A stretch of 64,000 bases of DNA, taken from contig CANLOW010000002.1 of assembly GCA_947493035.1 (NCBI GenBank), positions 248,001-312,000 on the forward strand, read 5' to 3'. The translations under genes were made by a program, and so were the position numbers. Source of the stretch: an uncultured Aquimarina sp. (lineage in GTDB: Bacteria; Bacteroidota; Bacteroidia; Flavobacteriales; Flavobacteriaceae). Below are positions 52,714 to 62,703 of this stretch, one piece after another (position 1 is the first letter of the stretch; each line of letters begins with the position of its first letter). The notes beneath the pieces were generated by a model. That model saw only the letters and a list, made by a program, of their open reading frames with translations. It was not told where the DNA came from and made no database searches.

Positions 52714-53328
52714 ATGAAAAAATTATCTATCCTATTCCTCTTATCAGTATTATTTATAGGATGTTCTGATGATGATGACAACGAAAATAAATCTGATTTT
52801 ATGGTCATTGAAACTTCTTTAAATGGAACATGGAAAGCGGTATCTGATAAAAATGGACCGATAGGTGTACCTTTCGACAGAAATAGTGAAGACAATACCT
52901 GCCCTAACAAACCTGATACTATGGATGTTACTAATGAACTTTTAGTTGCTTTTATTGATAATGATTTTTATAATAAAATTGATGATACCCAACTAGGTTT
53001 ATATGCTTATGATACACCTCTATTTGAGAATTCTATTATTAATTGTGACCCTAGTGGAATGAACTTTTTAGAAGAGGAAAATGGCAATTCTTTTATTAGA
53101 AATAGTATTGATGCTTTTCAAATTGAGGTAACATCAAATACGACAAGTAATAAAATATCAATACTTACTTTAAAAAATAATGTAACTGTAGAGGTTTCTT
53201 TTGTGGATGAAGATAATTTTGAAATCTCAACACTCAGAGAATCTGGCAAAGAATTTTTTGGGAAATTTACCAAGATAAGTAATGACGTTAATGTAGAAGA
53301 ATTCTCGAAATACTTCGTTACAGAATAA
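52714..53328 (+). CDS. Hypothetical lipoprotein, lipocalin-like size
   Basis: A 204-residue lipoprotein (lipobox FIGC, Cys17, followed by an acidic SDDDDNEN stretch, a common surface-export-like signal in Bacteroidota). The body starts with LNGTWKAVSD, as in small lipocalin-like lipoproteins, and is mostly beta. The function is unknown. It converges with murA through a shared hairpin. Confidence 0.72.
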   Translation: MKKLSILFLLSVLFIGCSDDDDNENKSDFMVIETSLNGTWKAVSDKNGPIGVPFDRNSEDNTCPNKPDTMDVTNELLVAFIDNDFYNKIDDTQLGLYAYDTPLFENSIINCDPSGMNFLEEENGNSFIRNSIDAFQIEVTSNTTSNKISILTLKNNVTVEVSFVDEDNFEISTLRESGKEFFGKFTKISNDVNVEEFSKYFVTE

Positions 53329-53357
53329 TTACCCACTATTATCAGGGTGCAAATTAT

Positions 53358-53414
53358 AAAACAACAATACCTATCATTCATACTTAGCTATCTAGATAAG
53401 TATTGTTGTTTTTA
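53358..53414. terminator. Bidirectional terminator between the lipoprotein gene and murA
   Basis: AAAACAACAATAC / GTATTGTTGTTTT stem with a long inner part, located between two convergent genes. Poly-T sequence follows on both strands, so it could end both transcripts. Confidence 0.72.
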
Positions 53415-53424
53415 AATGGTCTCA

Positions 53425-54738
53425 CTAAGACATTCTAATGATCTTAGCACCTATAGCTCTTAAACGACCGTCTATATCTTCATAACCGCGGTCTATTTGT
53501 TCAATATTGTGTATTGTAGAAGTTCCCTTTGCACTTAGCGCAGCAATCAACAAAGATATACCTGCTCTAATATCAGGAGAAACCATTGTGGTTGCCTTCA
53601 GCGTAGATTTGAAATCGTGACCAATTACATTGGCTCGGTGTGGATCACAAAGAATTATCTTTGCCCCCATATCAATCAATTTATCCACAAAAAACAAACG
53701 ACTTTCGAACATTTTTTGATGGATCAACACTTCTCCTTTTGCTTGAGTAGCAACCACCAAAATAATACTCAATAAATCTGGAGTAAAACCTGGCCAAGGC
53801 GCATCAGCAATGGTCATAAATGAACCATCAATAAAACTTTGTATTTCATACCCATCTTTATGAGCAGGAATATACATATCATCCCCTCGCTGTTCTACAG
53901 TGATTCCTAATTTTCTAAACGTTGCAGGAATTACACCTAAGCTCTCCCAACTTACATTTTTGATAGTAATTTCACTTTTGGTCATTGCTGCTAATCCAAC
54001 CCACGAACCAATCTCGATCATATCTGGTAAAATGCGATGTTCACAGCCACCAAGAGAATCTACCCCTTCTATGATTAATAAATTAGAACCAATACCTTTA
54101 ATGTTAGCTCCCATAGAAACCAACATCTTACATAATTGTTGTAGATAAGGCTCACAAGCTGCATTGTATACCGTTGTAGTTCCTTGGGCTAATACAGCAG
54201 CCATAACAATATTTGCTGTACCTGTCACCGAAGCTTCATCTAACAACATATAAGCTCCTTTCAAACCATTAGGAGCTTCTACTCCATAAAAACGTTCTGA
54301 TTTATTAAAGCGAAATTCTGCTCCTAAATCAATGAAACCTTTAAAGTGTGTATCAAGTCGACGACGCCCTATTTTATCTCCTCCTGGAGTAGGAATGTAC
54401 CCTTTTCCAAAACGAGCTAGTAATGGCCCAACAATCATTATAGACCCTCTAATACCACTACCTTCTTCTTTAAATTTATCACTTTCTAGATAGTCTAAAT
54501 TTAAAGCATCACTTATAAAAGCATAACTTCCCTTACCTAATTTTTGGGTTTTAACCCCTAAATTTTCTAGAATTCCAAGTAGCTTATTTACATCTCTAAT
54601 ATCAGGGATATTATTAATGACTACTTTATCTGGGGTTAACAATACTGCACAAAGAATTTGCAACGCCTCATTTTTAGCCCCTTGAGGAGTAATTTCACCC
54701 TTTAACTGATGCCCTCCTTCTATTTGAAATGTTCCCAT
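53425..54738 (-). CDS. murA: UDP-N-acetylglucosamine 1-carboxyvinyltransferase
   Basis: A 437-residue enzyme for the first committed step of peptidoglycan synthesis, transferring enolpyruvate from PEP to UDP-GlcNAc. It has QGAKNEAL (about 19-26), the RGSIMIVGPLLARFG region (about 97-111) and the active loop PGGDKIGRRRLD. At the position of the usual catalytic Cys115 this enzyme has Asp121. This change keeps activity but prevents alkylation by fosfomycin in other bacteria. It lies 9 bp downstream of the DUF4290 gene, so the two are co-transcribed. Confidence 0.96.
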   Translation of the reverse strand: MGTFQIEGGHQLKGEITPQGAKNEALQILCAVLLTPDKVVINNIPDIRDVNKLLGILENLGVKTQKLGKGSYAFISDALNLDYLESDKFKEEGSGIRGSIMIVGPLLARFGKGYIPTPGGDKIGRRRLDTHFKGFIDLGAEFRFNKSERFYGVEAPNGLKGAYMLLDEASVTGTANIVMAAVLAQGTTTVYNAACEPYLQQLCKMLVSMGANIKGIGSNLLIIEGVDSLGGCEHRILPDMIEIGSWVGLAAMTKSEITIKNVSWESLGVIPATFRKLGITVEQRGDDMYIPAHKDGYEIQSFIDGSFMTIADAPWPGFTPDLLSIILVVATQAKGEVLIHQKMFESRLFFVDKLIDMGAKIILCDPHRANVIGHDFKSTLKATTMVSPDIRAGISLLIAALSAKGTSTIHNIEQIDRGYEDIDGRLRAIGAKIIRMS

Positions 54739-54747
54739 GTTAGTTCG

Positions 54748-55449
54748 TTAGTACTTACGGCGTGGTTTATTTTTACCGTTGTTGTTATTGTTATTGTTAC
54801 TTCTGTATTTTTTATTATTGTTATTGTTGTTGGTACTACTATGACTACTACTAAAGCGCTTTTTAGATTTCATCAAGCTTTGTGAATTAGTAAGCTCATC
54901 TGCTTTACCACCACGCAAATCTATTTTACCATCACTCAACTCATACAAATGATCAAAAATTACAACATCTTCTACAGTATCTTTATTCCAATTCAGGAAA
55001 CACTTTTTCATATGATTCGCAATCGTATAGATTAAAGCCTGCTTCAAATCATTGTCTTCCCAACTATTCGCTACATTGATCATACTCGTAATATTGTTTC
55101 CGTAAAAACGATATTTAGGATGGCTTTGAGGGTAACCCATAGGATCTGGACGCTCTTGCAACTCTTCTTGTGTTAAGATTGGATAAGGAGAATCTACATC
55201 TAGCTGAAACTTACTAATGATAAACAATTGATCCCAAAGCTTATGCTGAAAATCAGCCACATCTCTTAAGTGAGGTTGTAAATTTCCCATAACCCCAATG
55301 ATAGCTTTTGCTACTTTATTTCGCTCTTCTCTATCTTCTATAGCAATGGCATGGTTAACCATTTTCTGTATATGGCGCCCATATTCAGGAATGATCAAAT
55401 GCTCGCGCTCATTATTATATTCTAATTCTGCTATATTCATCTCTTGCAT
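54748..55449 (-). CDS. DUF4290 domain-containing protein with Asn-rich tail
   Basis: A 233-residue cytoplasmic protein. The N-terminal 180 residues (with YGRHIQKMVNHA and FQHKLWDQLFIIS) are the Bacteroidota-specific DUF4290. The last 35 residues are a low-complexity Ser/Asn tail ending in basic residues (GKNKPRRKY). Its function is unknown. It is placed directly before murA, a common arrangement, so it may act in cell-wall synthesis. A start at Met4 (55440) is equally possible. Confidence 0.87.
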   Translation of the reverse strand: MQEMNIAELEYNNEREHLIIPEYGRHIQKMVNHAIAIEDREERNKVAKAIIGVMGNLQPHLRDVADFQHKLWDQLFIISKFQLDVDSPYPILTQEELQERPDPMGYPQSHPKYRFYGNNITSMINVANSWEDNDLKQALIYTIANHMKKCFLNWNKDTVEDVVIFDHLYELSDGKIDLRGGKADELTNSQSLMKSKKRFSSSHSSTNNNNNNKKYRSNNNNNNNGKNKPRRKY

Positions 55450-55500
55450 GTAGGTGTATTTAAAGCGAAGTAATTTATTGTTTGCAAAGTAAGCAATTTA

Positions 55501-56763
55501 TCACATATTTTTTTGCTGTTTTAGCAATGCTTCTGATAAAGGTATCATGTTATCCCCTTCAAAAGCTACGATAAAGCATTTTGTGTAGCCAAAACCAATA
55601 ACTCTAGACTTTATATTTTTGATTTCACTAAAACGTTCTGTATCACCATAAAAATATTTATACTTACCTCCTACCTCTTTTACTTCTACGCCTGATAATC
55701 CTTTAAAATTTTCTGGCAAAGGATCTATCTTAGTAGAACCAGCAGCCAGTTGTATTTTAAATATTGGTGCTAAACTCTTATTAGAAGTAACTTTTGAAGC
55801 TATTTTATTTAGTTTGGCAACAGCTTTTCCATCATTTTTATCTGTTATATCACTAGATTTAGCTGAAGTATCTTTTGGTTGTTTTGTTCCTTTTTCTGAA
55901 GCGGTCTTTATAACTTCCTTTTTTGTTAAAGGCTTTTTAATACTCTTAGGTTTTTCCTTTTCATCAAAAACCATATCAAGCTCTTGATCGATTTCAAAAC
56001 TTAGCTCTACACTCTTCTTATAGTCATTTATTGCTTTAGAAATCGCTTTAGCCATATCATCCTTTCCTTTACCAGAGTTCAAATATTTTCCTTCATTTCG
56101 ATTTGTTAAAAAACCTGTTTCAATCAATACACTTGGCATAAACGTTCTATGTAATACAAGAAAACCTGCTTGTTTCACTCCACGATTAGACCGTTTTAAT
56201 TGCTTAGAGAAATTTTGTTGCACAAAACTAGCTAACCCTAAGCTTTGTTCTAAATAAGCTTCTTGCATTAATGTAATCCCAATGATGGACTCAGGCGAAT
56301 TAGGGTCAAAACCATCGTATGATTTTTTGTAATCATCCTCCATCAAAATTACTGAGTTCTCTTTTTTTGCAATATCAAAATTACGTTGATTAGCATGTAA
56401 TCCTAATACAAAGGTTTCTGTTCCTGATGCATTAGTATGATGTGCATTACAATGTACAGAAACAAAAAGATCAGCTTTAGCTTTATTAGCTATATCTCCT
56501 CTTTTATTTAAAGGAATAAAAACATCTGTCTTGCGTGTGTATATCACTTTTATGTTAGGGTCTTTACTAAGTATAGCACCCGTTTTTAAAATAATATCTA
56601 GTGCTATATCTTTTTCAAAATACCCGTTCCCTCTATTCCCAGAATCATGCCCTCCATGTCCTGCATCCAAAACCACTACAAATGGCTTTTTTACGTCTTC
56701 ACTGAAGCTACTTGCTGTAATTGATATCGAAAAAACTAAAAAAAGAAAACTAAATATTTTCAT
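55501..56763 (-). CDS. N-acetylmuramoyl-L-alanine amidase with SPOR-like C-terminus
   Basis: A 420-residue protein with a signal peptide (about 1-19). The amidase_3 domain (about 27-250) has the zinc ligands in DAGHGGHDSG (His), FEKDIALD (Glu) and SVHCNAHH (His), and the catalytic Glu in VLIETGFLTN. A basic linker rich in Lys, Ser and Thr follows, then a C-terminal domain (about 340-415) of SPOR-like pattern (IFKIQLAAGSTKI, then KYKYFYGD). It cuts the peptide side chain from peptidoglycan in the periplasm, for cell division or remodelling. The promoter regions of this gene and the divergent lptD-like gene share a 172-bp gap. Confidence 0.92.
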   Translation of the reverse strand: MKIFSFLFLVFSISITASSFSEDVKKPFVVVLDAGHGGHDSGNRGNGYFEKDIALDIILKTGAILSKDPNIKVIYTRKTDVFIPLNKRGDIANKAKADLFVSVHCNAHHTNASGTETFVLGLHANQRNFDIAKKENSVILMEDDYKKSYDGFDPNSPESIIGITLMQEAYLEQSLGLASFVQQNFSKQLKRSNRGVKQAGFLVLHRTFMPSVLIETGFLTNRNEGKYLNSGKGKDDMAKAISKAINDYKKSVELSFEIDQELDMVFDEKEKPKSIKKPLTKKEVIKTASEKGTKQPKDTSAKSSDITDKNDGKAVAKLNKIASKVTSNKSLAPIFKIQLAAGSTKIDPLPENFKGLSGVEVKEVGGKYKYFYGDTERFSEIKNIKSRVIGFGYTKCFIVAFEGDNMIPLSEALLKQQKNM

Positions 56764-56935
56764 ATGTACTGTTATTTAAGGCGAAGATCGTAACTATAAT
56801 CAATGATAGTCGTTCTTATATCAAAATCTAATTAACAATCTTTTGAACCAATCATTAATTTTGTTTCAAATACAATACCAAGCTGAAAAATAAGTGTAAT
56901 TTAGCGGCTTGTTGCGAAGCAAAAGGTGAATTCAT

Positions 56936-59683
56936 TTGATTGAACGTTTGAAAAAGAATCTCGATACTTTGTTTAAAAAAAGCTTACAAACTCTAGTTTT
57001 ATGTATCACAGTTACTTTCTACGCTGTTGCACAACAGCAACCTACTAGTAATGATACTATAAAAGAGATTAAAACTATTACTAAAGATTCTATTATTAAT
57101 AAAGAAACTTCAGAAATAGCACTTGATAGTACCCAAACTGACTCTCTAGTTAAAAAGAAAACGTTTCTAGACGACAACGTAGTATATAGTGCTAAAGATT
57201 ACATGCGCCTTAATCGAAAGAATGGAAAAATGTATCTTTATGACAATGCTAAAATAAAATATACAGATCTCGATATTGAATCAGGTAGCATTGTTGTACA
57301 CCAAACTAAAAAAGAAGTTTATGCTAAGGGAATAAAAGATACTGCTAACGCCTACACACAAACTCCCATTTTTACTCAAGGAAGTAACGTCGTAGAACCT
57401 GATACCATTAGATTCAATTTTGCTAGTAAGAAGGCATTAATCTATAATTCAAAAACTTCTCAGGAAGGTTTCAATATTGTAAATGAAGTATCGAAGCGTG
57501 AAAACGATTCGGTAGTCTACATGAAAAATGTAAAATTTACGACCTCTCAAAATTTAGAAGATCCTGAATATTATTTCTACGCTAGGCGTATCAAATTTGT
57601 TCCTAAAAAGAAAATTGTGACAGGTCTTGTCAATATGTATATTGCAGATGTCCCTACTCCTTTAGGTCTTCCTTTTGGGTATTTCCCTATGAAACAAGAA
57701 GCCGTATCTGGGTTTATTATTCCTAGTTTTAACCAAAGTGATCAGCAAGGATTCCAGTTTCAAAATGGAGGATATTATTTTGCCATTAATGACCGTGTAG
57801 ATTTAACGCTTACAGGTGATTATTCTACCAATAGTAGCTATGCTTTACGTGCAGATTCTAGATACTCTAAACGCTACAAATATTCAGGAAATCTAAGTGC
57901 TCGTTTCGAAAATAATATCACAGGAGAAAGGGGGTTTGAAGGTTTTGGAGAGCGAAGCAACTATAATTTACGATGGTCTCACAGACGTGCTTCAAAGGCT
58001 AATCCAAATTCAAATTTCACCGCAAATGTCAACTTTGGTAGCTCACAATTCTTTAGGCAATCTCGAAATCAGACCAATATTGGTTCACAATTAACCAACA
58101 CACTAAGTTCGAACATTTCCTATTCTAGATCTTTTCCTATAGAACCTAAAATAGATTTTCAAACTGCATTAAATATTAGACAAAATAGTAACACTCAAGT
58201 AGTCAATATAAACACTCCTACTTCCATCAACACTGGTCGTGTCTTTCCCTTTGCCCCAAAATCAGGAATAAAAAAAGGAATACTACAAAACATAAACTTA
58301 CAAGCAAGATCTCGAATTACAAATCAAGTTGAGACTAGTGAAGATGATCTTTTTTCTAAAGAAACATTACGTAATGCTAGGCAGGGAGTACAAACGAATA
58401 TCCCCATAAGCACCAATTTTAAAATATTTAAATATTTAAGTGCTAGTGCTAGTACCTCTTTTACAGAAAACTGGGTCTTTGAAACTATTAAAAGAAGTTT
58501 TGATGAAGATGGCGATGATGGTCGTGGTCAAGTAGTAAATGATACCATAAAAGGATTTGATGCTTACCGAACTTATGATTTTAGCACATCAGTAGGAACC
58601 TCGCTTTACGGTACCGTTCAATTTAAAAAAGAGGCTAAAATAAAAGCTATTAGACATGTTGTTCGCCCATCTGTTGGGTATAGTTACAGACCTTCTTTTG
58701 ATCAATTTTATGATGAATATATTGTGCCTGCCGATGTAGATAGAAATAGGCCTGAAGAACGAGTTAGTTTTACGCGATTTCAAGGTGGAATATTAGGACA
58801 ACCAAGCAATAGGGAATCAAGCAGTTTAAATATTTCATTAAATAATACCTTAGAAATTAAGGTAGCCGATAAAGACACCACTAAGGTTGATCCCAAAATT
58901 GTAAAAGTTTTAAACTCTTTAAATTTTACTACTTCATACAATTTCAAAGCTGACTCTCTAAAATTAAGACCCATAGCTGTTAGCGGTAGTATTCCTGTTG
59001 TTAAAAAACTTACCCTAAACTTTGGAGGTACGTTAGACCCTTATGCATTAAACAATAACAATGTACCCATCAATAAATTGAACATTAAGAATGGAGGAAG
59101 TTTATTTCGGTTAACTCGTGCAAACTTGAATTTTGGCTATTCATTTTCAAGTGAAGACTTTAAGCGAAAAAAGAAAAAAGATGATGAAACTGTAGATCAG
59201 GATGATTATGATAATGAAACCTTACGTAATGGTGGTCGTCCTGATGATCTTTTCGGCTCGCATACAAACCTAAATGATGGTCGTTTGTTTGACGAAGATT
59301 CTGAAGAAGATAAGGAAGACAAATTACACAAGAAATTCTATAATCATGTGATTCCCTGGTCACTGAGGCTATCCTATGCTATCAATTATAGTAATGCTCG
59401 AAGGCAAGACCAAATAAGCTCACACGCCATTAACTTTTCAGGAGATGTTGAAATTGCTCCTAGATGGCGTATCGGTGCTTCTTCGGGTTATGATGTTCTT
59501 AAAAAAGATTTTACATACACAAATTTACGCTTTCAAAGAGACCTTGAAAGCTGGACAATGAGTTTCAATTGGGTTCCTTTTAGTGAATTAAGTTCTTGGA
59601 ATTTCTTTATAGGAATTTCATCTTCTGTACTAAGCGATATTAAATGGGATAAACGTCGACAACCTGACCAAACTGTCAACTAA
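56936..59683 (+). CDS. lptD: LPS-assembly outer-membrane protein (LptD/OstA type)
   Basis: A 915-residue protein. The N-terminal part has a signal-like helix (about 15-33, ending YAVAQ) and an OstA/LptA-like domain (VVYSAKDYMRLNRKNG, then AKIKYTDLDIESG). A very large beta-barrel (about 290-915) with PLGLPFGYFPMKQEAVSGFI, the signature of LptD relatives, follows. It inserts lipopolysaccharide in the outer membrane. The frame begins with TTG at 56936, and no ATG lies between it and the signal sequence; the next TTG (56947) is an alternative. proC starts 11 bp downstream. Confidence 0.88.
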   Translation: MIERLKKNLDTLFKKSLQTLVLCITVTFYAVAQQQPTSNDTIKEIKTITKDSIINKETSEIALDSTQTDSLVKKKTFLDDNVVYSAKDYMRLNRKNGKMYLYDNAKIKYTDLDIESGSIVVHQTKKEVYAKGIKDTANAYTQTPIFTQGSNVVEPDTIRFNFASKKALIYNSKTSQEGFNIVNEVSKRENDSVVYMKNVKFTTSQNLEDPEYYFYARRIKFVPKKKIVTGLVNMYIADVPTPLGLPFGYFPMKQEAVSGFIIPSFNQSDQQGFQFQNGGYYFAINDRVDLTLTGDYSTNSSYALRADSRYSKRYKYSGNLSARFENNITGERGFEGFGERSNYNLRWSHRRASKANPNSNFTANVNFGSSQFFRQSRNQTNIGSQLTNTLSSNISYSRSFPIEPKIDFQTALNIRQNSNTQVVNINTPTSINTGRVFPFAPKSGIKKGILQNINLQARSRITNQVETSEDDLFSKETLRNARQGVQTNIPISTNFKIFKYLSASASTSFTENWVFETIKRSFDEDGDDGRGQVVNDTIKGFDAYRTYDFSTSVGTSLYGTVQFKKEAKIKAIRHVVRPSVGYSYRPSFDQFYDEYIVPADVDRNRPEERVSFTRFQGGILGQPSNRESSSLNISLNNTLEIKVADKDTTKVDPKIVKVLNSLNFTTSYNFKADSLKLRPIAVSGSIPVVKKLTLNFGGTLDPYALNNNNVPINKLNIKNGGSLFRLTRANLNFGYSFSSEDFKRKKKKDDETVDQDDYDNETLRNGGRPDDLFGSHTNLNDGRLFDEDSEEDKEDKLHKKFYNHVIPWSLRLSYAINYSNARRQDQISSHAINFSGDVEIAPRWRIGASSGYDVLKKDFTYTNLRFQRDLESWTMSFNWVPFSELSSWNFFIGISSSVLSDIKWDKRRQPDQTVN

Positions 59684-59694
59684 ACATATACATA

Positions 59695-60495
59695 ATGACA
59701 AATATACTTATCATTGGTGGTGGTAATATGGGGCTTACCTATGCCCTGTCCATACAACAAAAAATAGAAAATGCTACTGTATCAATTCTAGAAAATAGTA
59801 GCGATAAAGTAGCTCAACTAAAAGAAAGTACTACATTAGAAATATATCAAAATGCTTCGGAATGCATCCCTAATGCGGATAGTATTTTATTAGCTGTAAA
59901 ACCTCAAACCGCCCCACTACTTTTTGAAAATATCAAAGCATTAATTCATTCCAATCAAGTAATCATTTCTATTATGGCAGGAATGAAAATTGAAACTATT
60001 CAGCAAGGATTAGGTATTGAAAAAGTGGTTCGTGCTATGCCTAATTTACCTTCTCAAATTAATAAAGGTATGACAGGTTATTTTACTACTCCTACTGTAA
60101 CAAAGGAAGAAACTACAATAGTCCAAGGAATTCTTGGTGCTACTGGTGGCATTGTAAAAGTAACTAATGAAGATGCTATTGATGCAATTACAGCTTTATC
60201 AGGAAGTGGCCCTGCATATGTTTTCTATTTCATGGAAGCTATGATTCAACAAGGGATTACCTATGGCTTTAGTTATGAAGATGCTAAATCTATCGTTGTA
60301 AATACATTTACCGGAACAGCAAATTTATTCGAAAGCTCTAATGATAATGCTCAAACCTGGATAGATCGTGTAACCTCTAAAGGAGGAACTACACATGCTG
60401 CTATGGAAACATTCAAAAAAAATAAGGTAGACATACAAATTAAAGAAAGTGTTGTTGCAGCATTTGATCGCGCACAAGAGCTTGGCAAGCAATAA
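59695..60495 (+). CDS. proC: Pyrroline-5-carboxylate reductase
   Basis: A 266-residue enzyme of the last step of proline synthesis, NAD(P)H-dependent. It has an N-terminal Rossmann motif (IIGGGNMGLTYA, about 5-16), VVRAMPNLP, and the family signature ALSGSGPAYVFYFMEAM (about 163-179) with SKGGTTHAA (about 228-236). The length is normal. It is coupled to the lptD gene by a gap of 11 bp, so probably one transcript. Confidence 0.96.
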   Translation: MTNILIIGGGNMGLTYALSIQQKIENATVSILENSSDKVAQLKESTTLEIYQNASECIPNADSILLAVKPQTAPLLFENIKALIHSNQVIISIMAGMKIETIQQGLGIEKVVRAMPNLPSQINKGMTGYFTTPTVTKEETTIVQGILGATGGIVKVTNEDAIDAITALSGSGPAYVFYFMEAMIQQGITYGFSYEDAKSIVVNTFTGTANLFESSNDNAQTWIDRVTSKGGTTHAAMETFKKNKVDIQIKESVVAAFDRAQELGKQ

Positions 60496-60536
60496 TATTT
60501 AACTATCTTTCGTTTATCAATTAAACCCAAACTTTT

Positions 60537-61424
60537 ATGCAACAAGAAACCACTAGTAACTCTAAAAAAACTACTATTCTAGTACTTTTAGTACTCTTGG
60601 CAGCAACTATTATATATAGTGTTCTTAGTACTATTAAGATCAATAACAATAAAAAAGCTTTTGAAACAGAAAAGCTTATAAAAATTGAAGAATTAAAAGC
60701 TGTACAGAAGGATTTTGAGATATTGTCTTTAGAAAATGATGAAAATAAAACTGAAATTCTACAAACAAAACAACGCCTTCAACAAGTAATTGATTCTGTT
60801 TCTAATCTAAAACCTGATTACACATTAGTAACTAAGCTTAGAAATGTTAGAGATCAATTAAAAGCTAAATTGAAAAAAATAAAAGAGGAAAATAAACGAC
60901 TGAAAATTGAAAACACGCTTTTAGCAACTCAAAAAGATAGTATCTCTACTGAATTAAGCCAAGTTAGAGTAGTATACGACTCAGTGTCTAAAGCTAATGA
61001 AAACTTAAAAGTCATTGCAACTAAGGCTGAGGAATTATACATCAATGATTTAAGTGCTAAATCTGTTAGAATTAAAAAGTCCGGTAAAGTTGTAGAAAGC
61101 AATAGAGCAAAACGTGTTACTGGTTTTGAAGTATGTTATACCGTAGGTAAAAATGAAATTACAGAATTTGGAGATAAAGAATTTTTTATTCAATTGGTAT
61201 CACCAAATAAAAAAGTTCTTGGTGCTAGATATGCCATCACTGACCCTAATGGTAGAACTATAAAAATCACTAAATTATCTAAATTTAGATATGACAATAA
61301 GATGATTAAAATTTGTGATTTCGCCGAACCATTATCTGGCGAGGAAATCACTGCTGGTACTTACGTTATCAATGTTTTCGATTCAAACAAGTTAATAAGT
61401 AGTTCTAAGCAAACTTTACGCTAA
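60537..61424 (+). CDS. Hypothetical membrane-anchored coiled-coil protein
   Basis: A 295-residue protein with a cytoplasmic-side N-terminus, a single membrane helix (about 13-32, TILVLLVLLAATIIYSVL), a long coiled coil (about 40-165) and a C-terminal beta-rich domain (about 185-290, KVVESNRAKRVTGFEVCYTV onwards, in two segments). This is typical of conserved flavobacterial envelope proteins of unknown role. It lies 42 bp after proC on the same strand and ends at a strong terminator. Confidence 0.78.
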   Translation: MQQETTSNSKKTTILVLLVLLAATIIYSVLSTIKINNNKKAFETEKLIKIEELKAVQKDFEILSLENDENKTEILQTKQRLQQVIDSVSNLKPDYTLVTKLRNVRDQLKAKLKKIKEENKRLKIENTLLATQKDSISTELSQVRVVYDSVSKANENLKVIATKAEELYINDLSAKSVRIKKSGKVVESNRAKRVTGFEVCYTVGKNEITEFGDKEFFIQLVSPNKKVLGARYAITDPNGRTIKITKLSKFRYDNKMIKICDFAEPLSGEEITAGTYVINVFDSNKLISSSKQTLR

Positions 61425-61445
61425 ATCACTCAAAAATTATATTAC

Positions 61446-61487
61446 AAAACGCGCTGTAAGCTTTACCATACAGCGCGTTTTTTATAT
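61446..61487 (+). terminator. Terminator after the coiled-coil protein gene
   Basis: AAAACGCGCTGTA / TACAGCGCGTTTT, 13-bp stem with a 10-12 nt loop, followed by TTTATATCC. It closes the lptD-proC-coiled-coil unit. Confidence 0.9.
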
Positions 61488-61767
61488 CCTAAATTCTAGA
61501 TAATTTTTGAATATTAACCATTAAAATATCAAAAAAACATAATACTATAAACTCATATTAAAGTATAGTTTTTTACTTTAACATTTATAATATATTTGAA
61601 ATTGAATATTTATTGTTTTTCAATTATGCTATGAGTTATGTTATTTTTAAAACATACGATTAAGTGAAATTTCATAGGCAATAATTCACTTATCAAATAA
61701 TAAATAATCACAAGACAAACTGAAAATAAAATTTATTACACTAAAAATAACCAAATACTAAACTAAA
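61488..61767. other. Leader region of yjgN
   Basis: A 280-bp AT-rich gap between terminator and yjgN with no gene and no clear match to the Bacteroidota promoter consensus. Confidence 0.4.
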
Positions 61768-62703
61768 ATGAACGATCACAAATTTTATTTCCACGGGGAG
61801 GGCGCCAAATTATTTGGAATTGTAATTGTAAATCTACTACTAACACTATTAACTTTAGGGCTATATTATCCTTGGGCTAAAGCTGCTATCTTACAGTATA
61901 TGTACAAAGAAACAGAATTATCTGGTAGTCGCTTTACCTTTCATGGTACAGGAAAAGAAATGTTCAAGGGCTTTATTAAAGCTGTAGGTATATTTGTTGT
62001 TATCTACGGAGTGCTTTTTGGATTGACTTATTTAGAAATGCCTGTATTGGGAATGATTTTTTTCTATCTGGCTATTTTTGGCTTGTTACCATTTGTAATT
62101 CATGGTTCTATGAGGTATCGATTATCTAGATCCTCTTGGAAAGGAATTCATTTTGGATACAGAGGTGACCTAAAAGAATTCTCTAAAAAATACTATAAAG
62201 ATGTACTTTTCTCCATACTGACTTTAGGAATTTATGGAGCTTGGATGACAATGAATATTCGAAAATATACTGTTTCTCACAGTAGGTATGGTGATGTGAA
62301 GTTTGATTTTCACGGAGAAGGTGGGCGCTATTTTGGAATACTTGTAGGTGGTTATATCCTATCGATTATAACATTAGGAATTTATAGTTTTTGGTGGATG
62401 AAAGACCTAATTAACTATTACTATAACAATATTGAAATGGATCAAAACGGAACAAAAATTCCTTTTAAATCAACAATTAAAGGTGATGGTTTGTTTGGTC
62501 TAATGATTGTTAACTTCTTAATTGTCTTCTTTACACTAGGTCTAGGTGCACCTTGGGCTCAAGTACGTACTATGAAATATTTATGTAATCATCTTTTTAT
62601 TGGGGGTGAATTTGATGCCAATGCTGTTACTCAAACCGAAGAAGAGTATAAAGATGCAACGGGTGAAGATCTTGGTGATATGTTAGATATAGGAATCATA
62701 TAA
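61768..62703 (+). CDS. YjgN family (DUF898) membrane protein
   Basis: A 311-residue integral membrane protein. Three similar segments start with FHGEGAKLFG, FHGTGKEMFKG and FHGEGGRYFG, each leading into pairs of membrane helices with LTLGLYYPWA / ITLGIYSFWW motifs. This is the repeat signature of DUF898. The role is unknown. Its stop codon (TAA) overlaps the ATG of the next gene by 1 bp, so the two are translationally coupled. Confidence 0.9.
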   Translation: MNDHKFYFHGEGAKLFGIVIVNLLLTLLTLGLYYPWAKAAILQYMYKETELSGSRFTFHGTGKEMFKGFIKAVGIFVVIYGVLFGLTYLEMPVLGMIFFYLAIFGLLPFVIHGSMRYRLSRSSWKGIHFGYRGDLKEFSKKYYKDVLFSILTLGIYGAWMTMNIRKYTVSHSRYGDVKFDFHGEGGRYFGILVGGYILSIITLGIYSFWWMKDLINYYYNNIEMDQNGTKIPFKSTIKGDGLFGLMIVNFLIVFFTLGLGAPWAQVRTMKYLCNHLFIGGEFDANAVTQTEEEYKDATGEDLGDMLDIGII

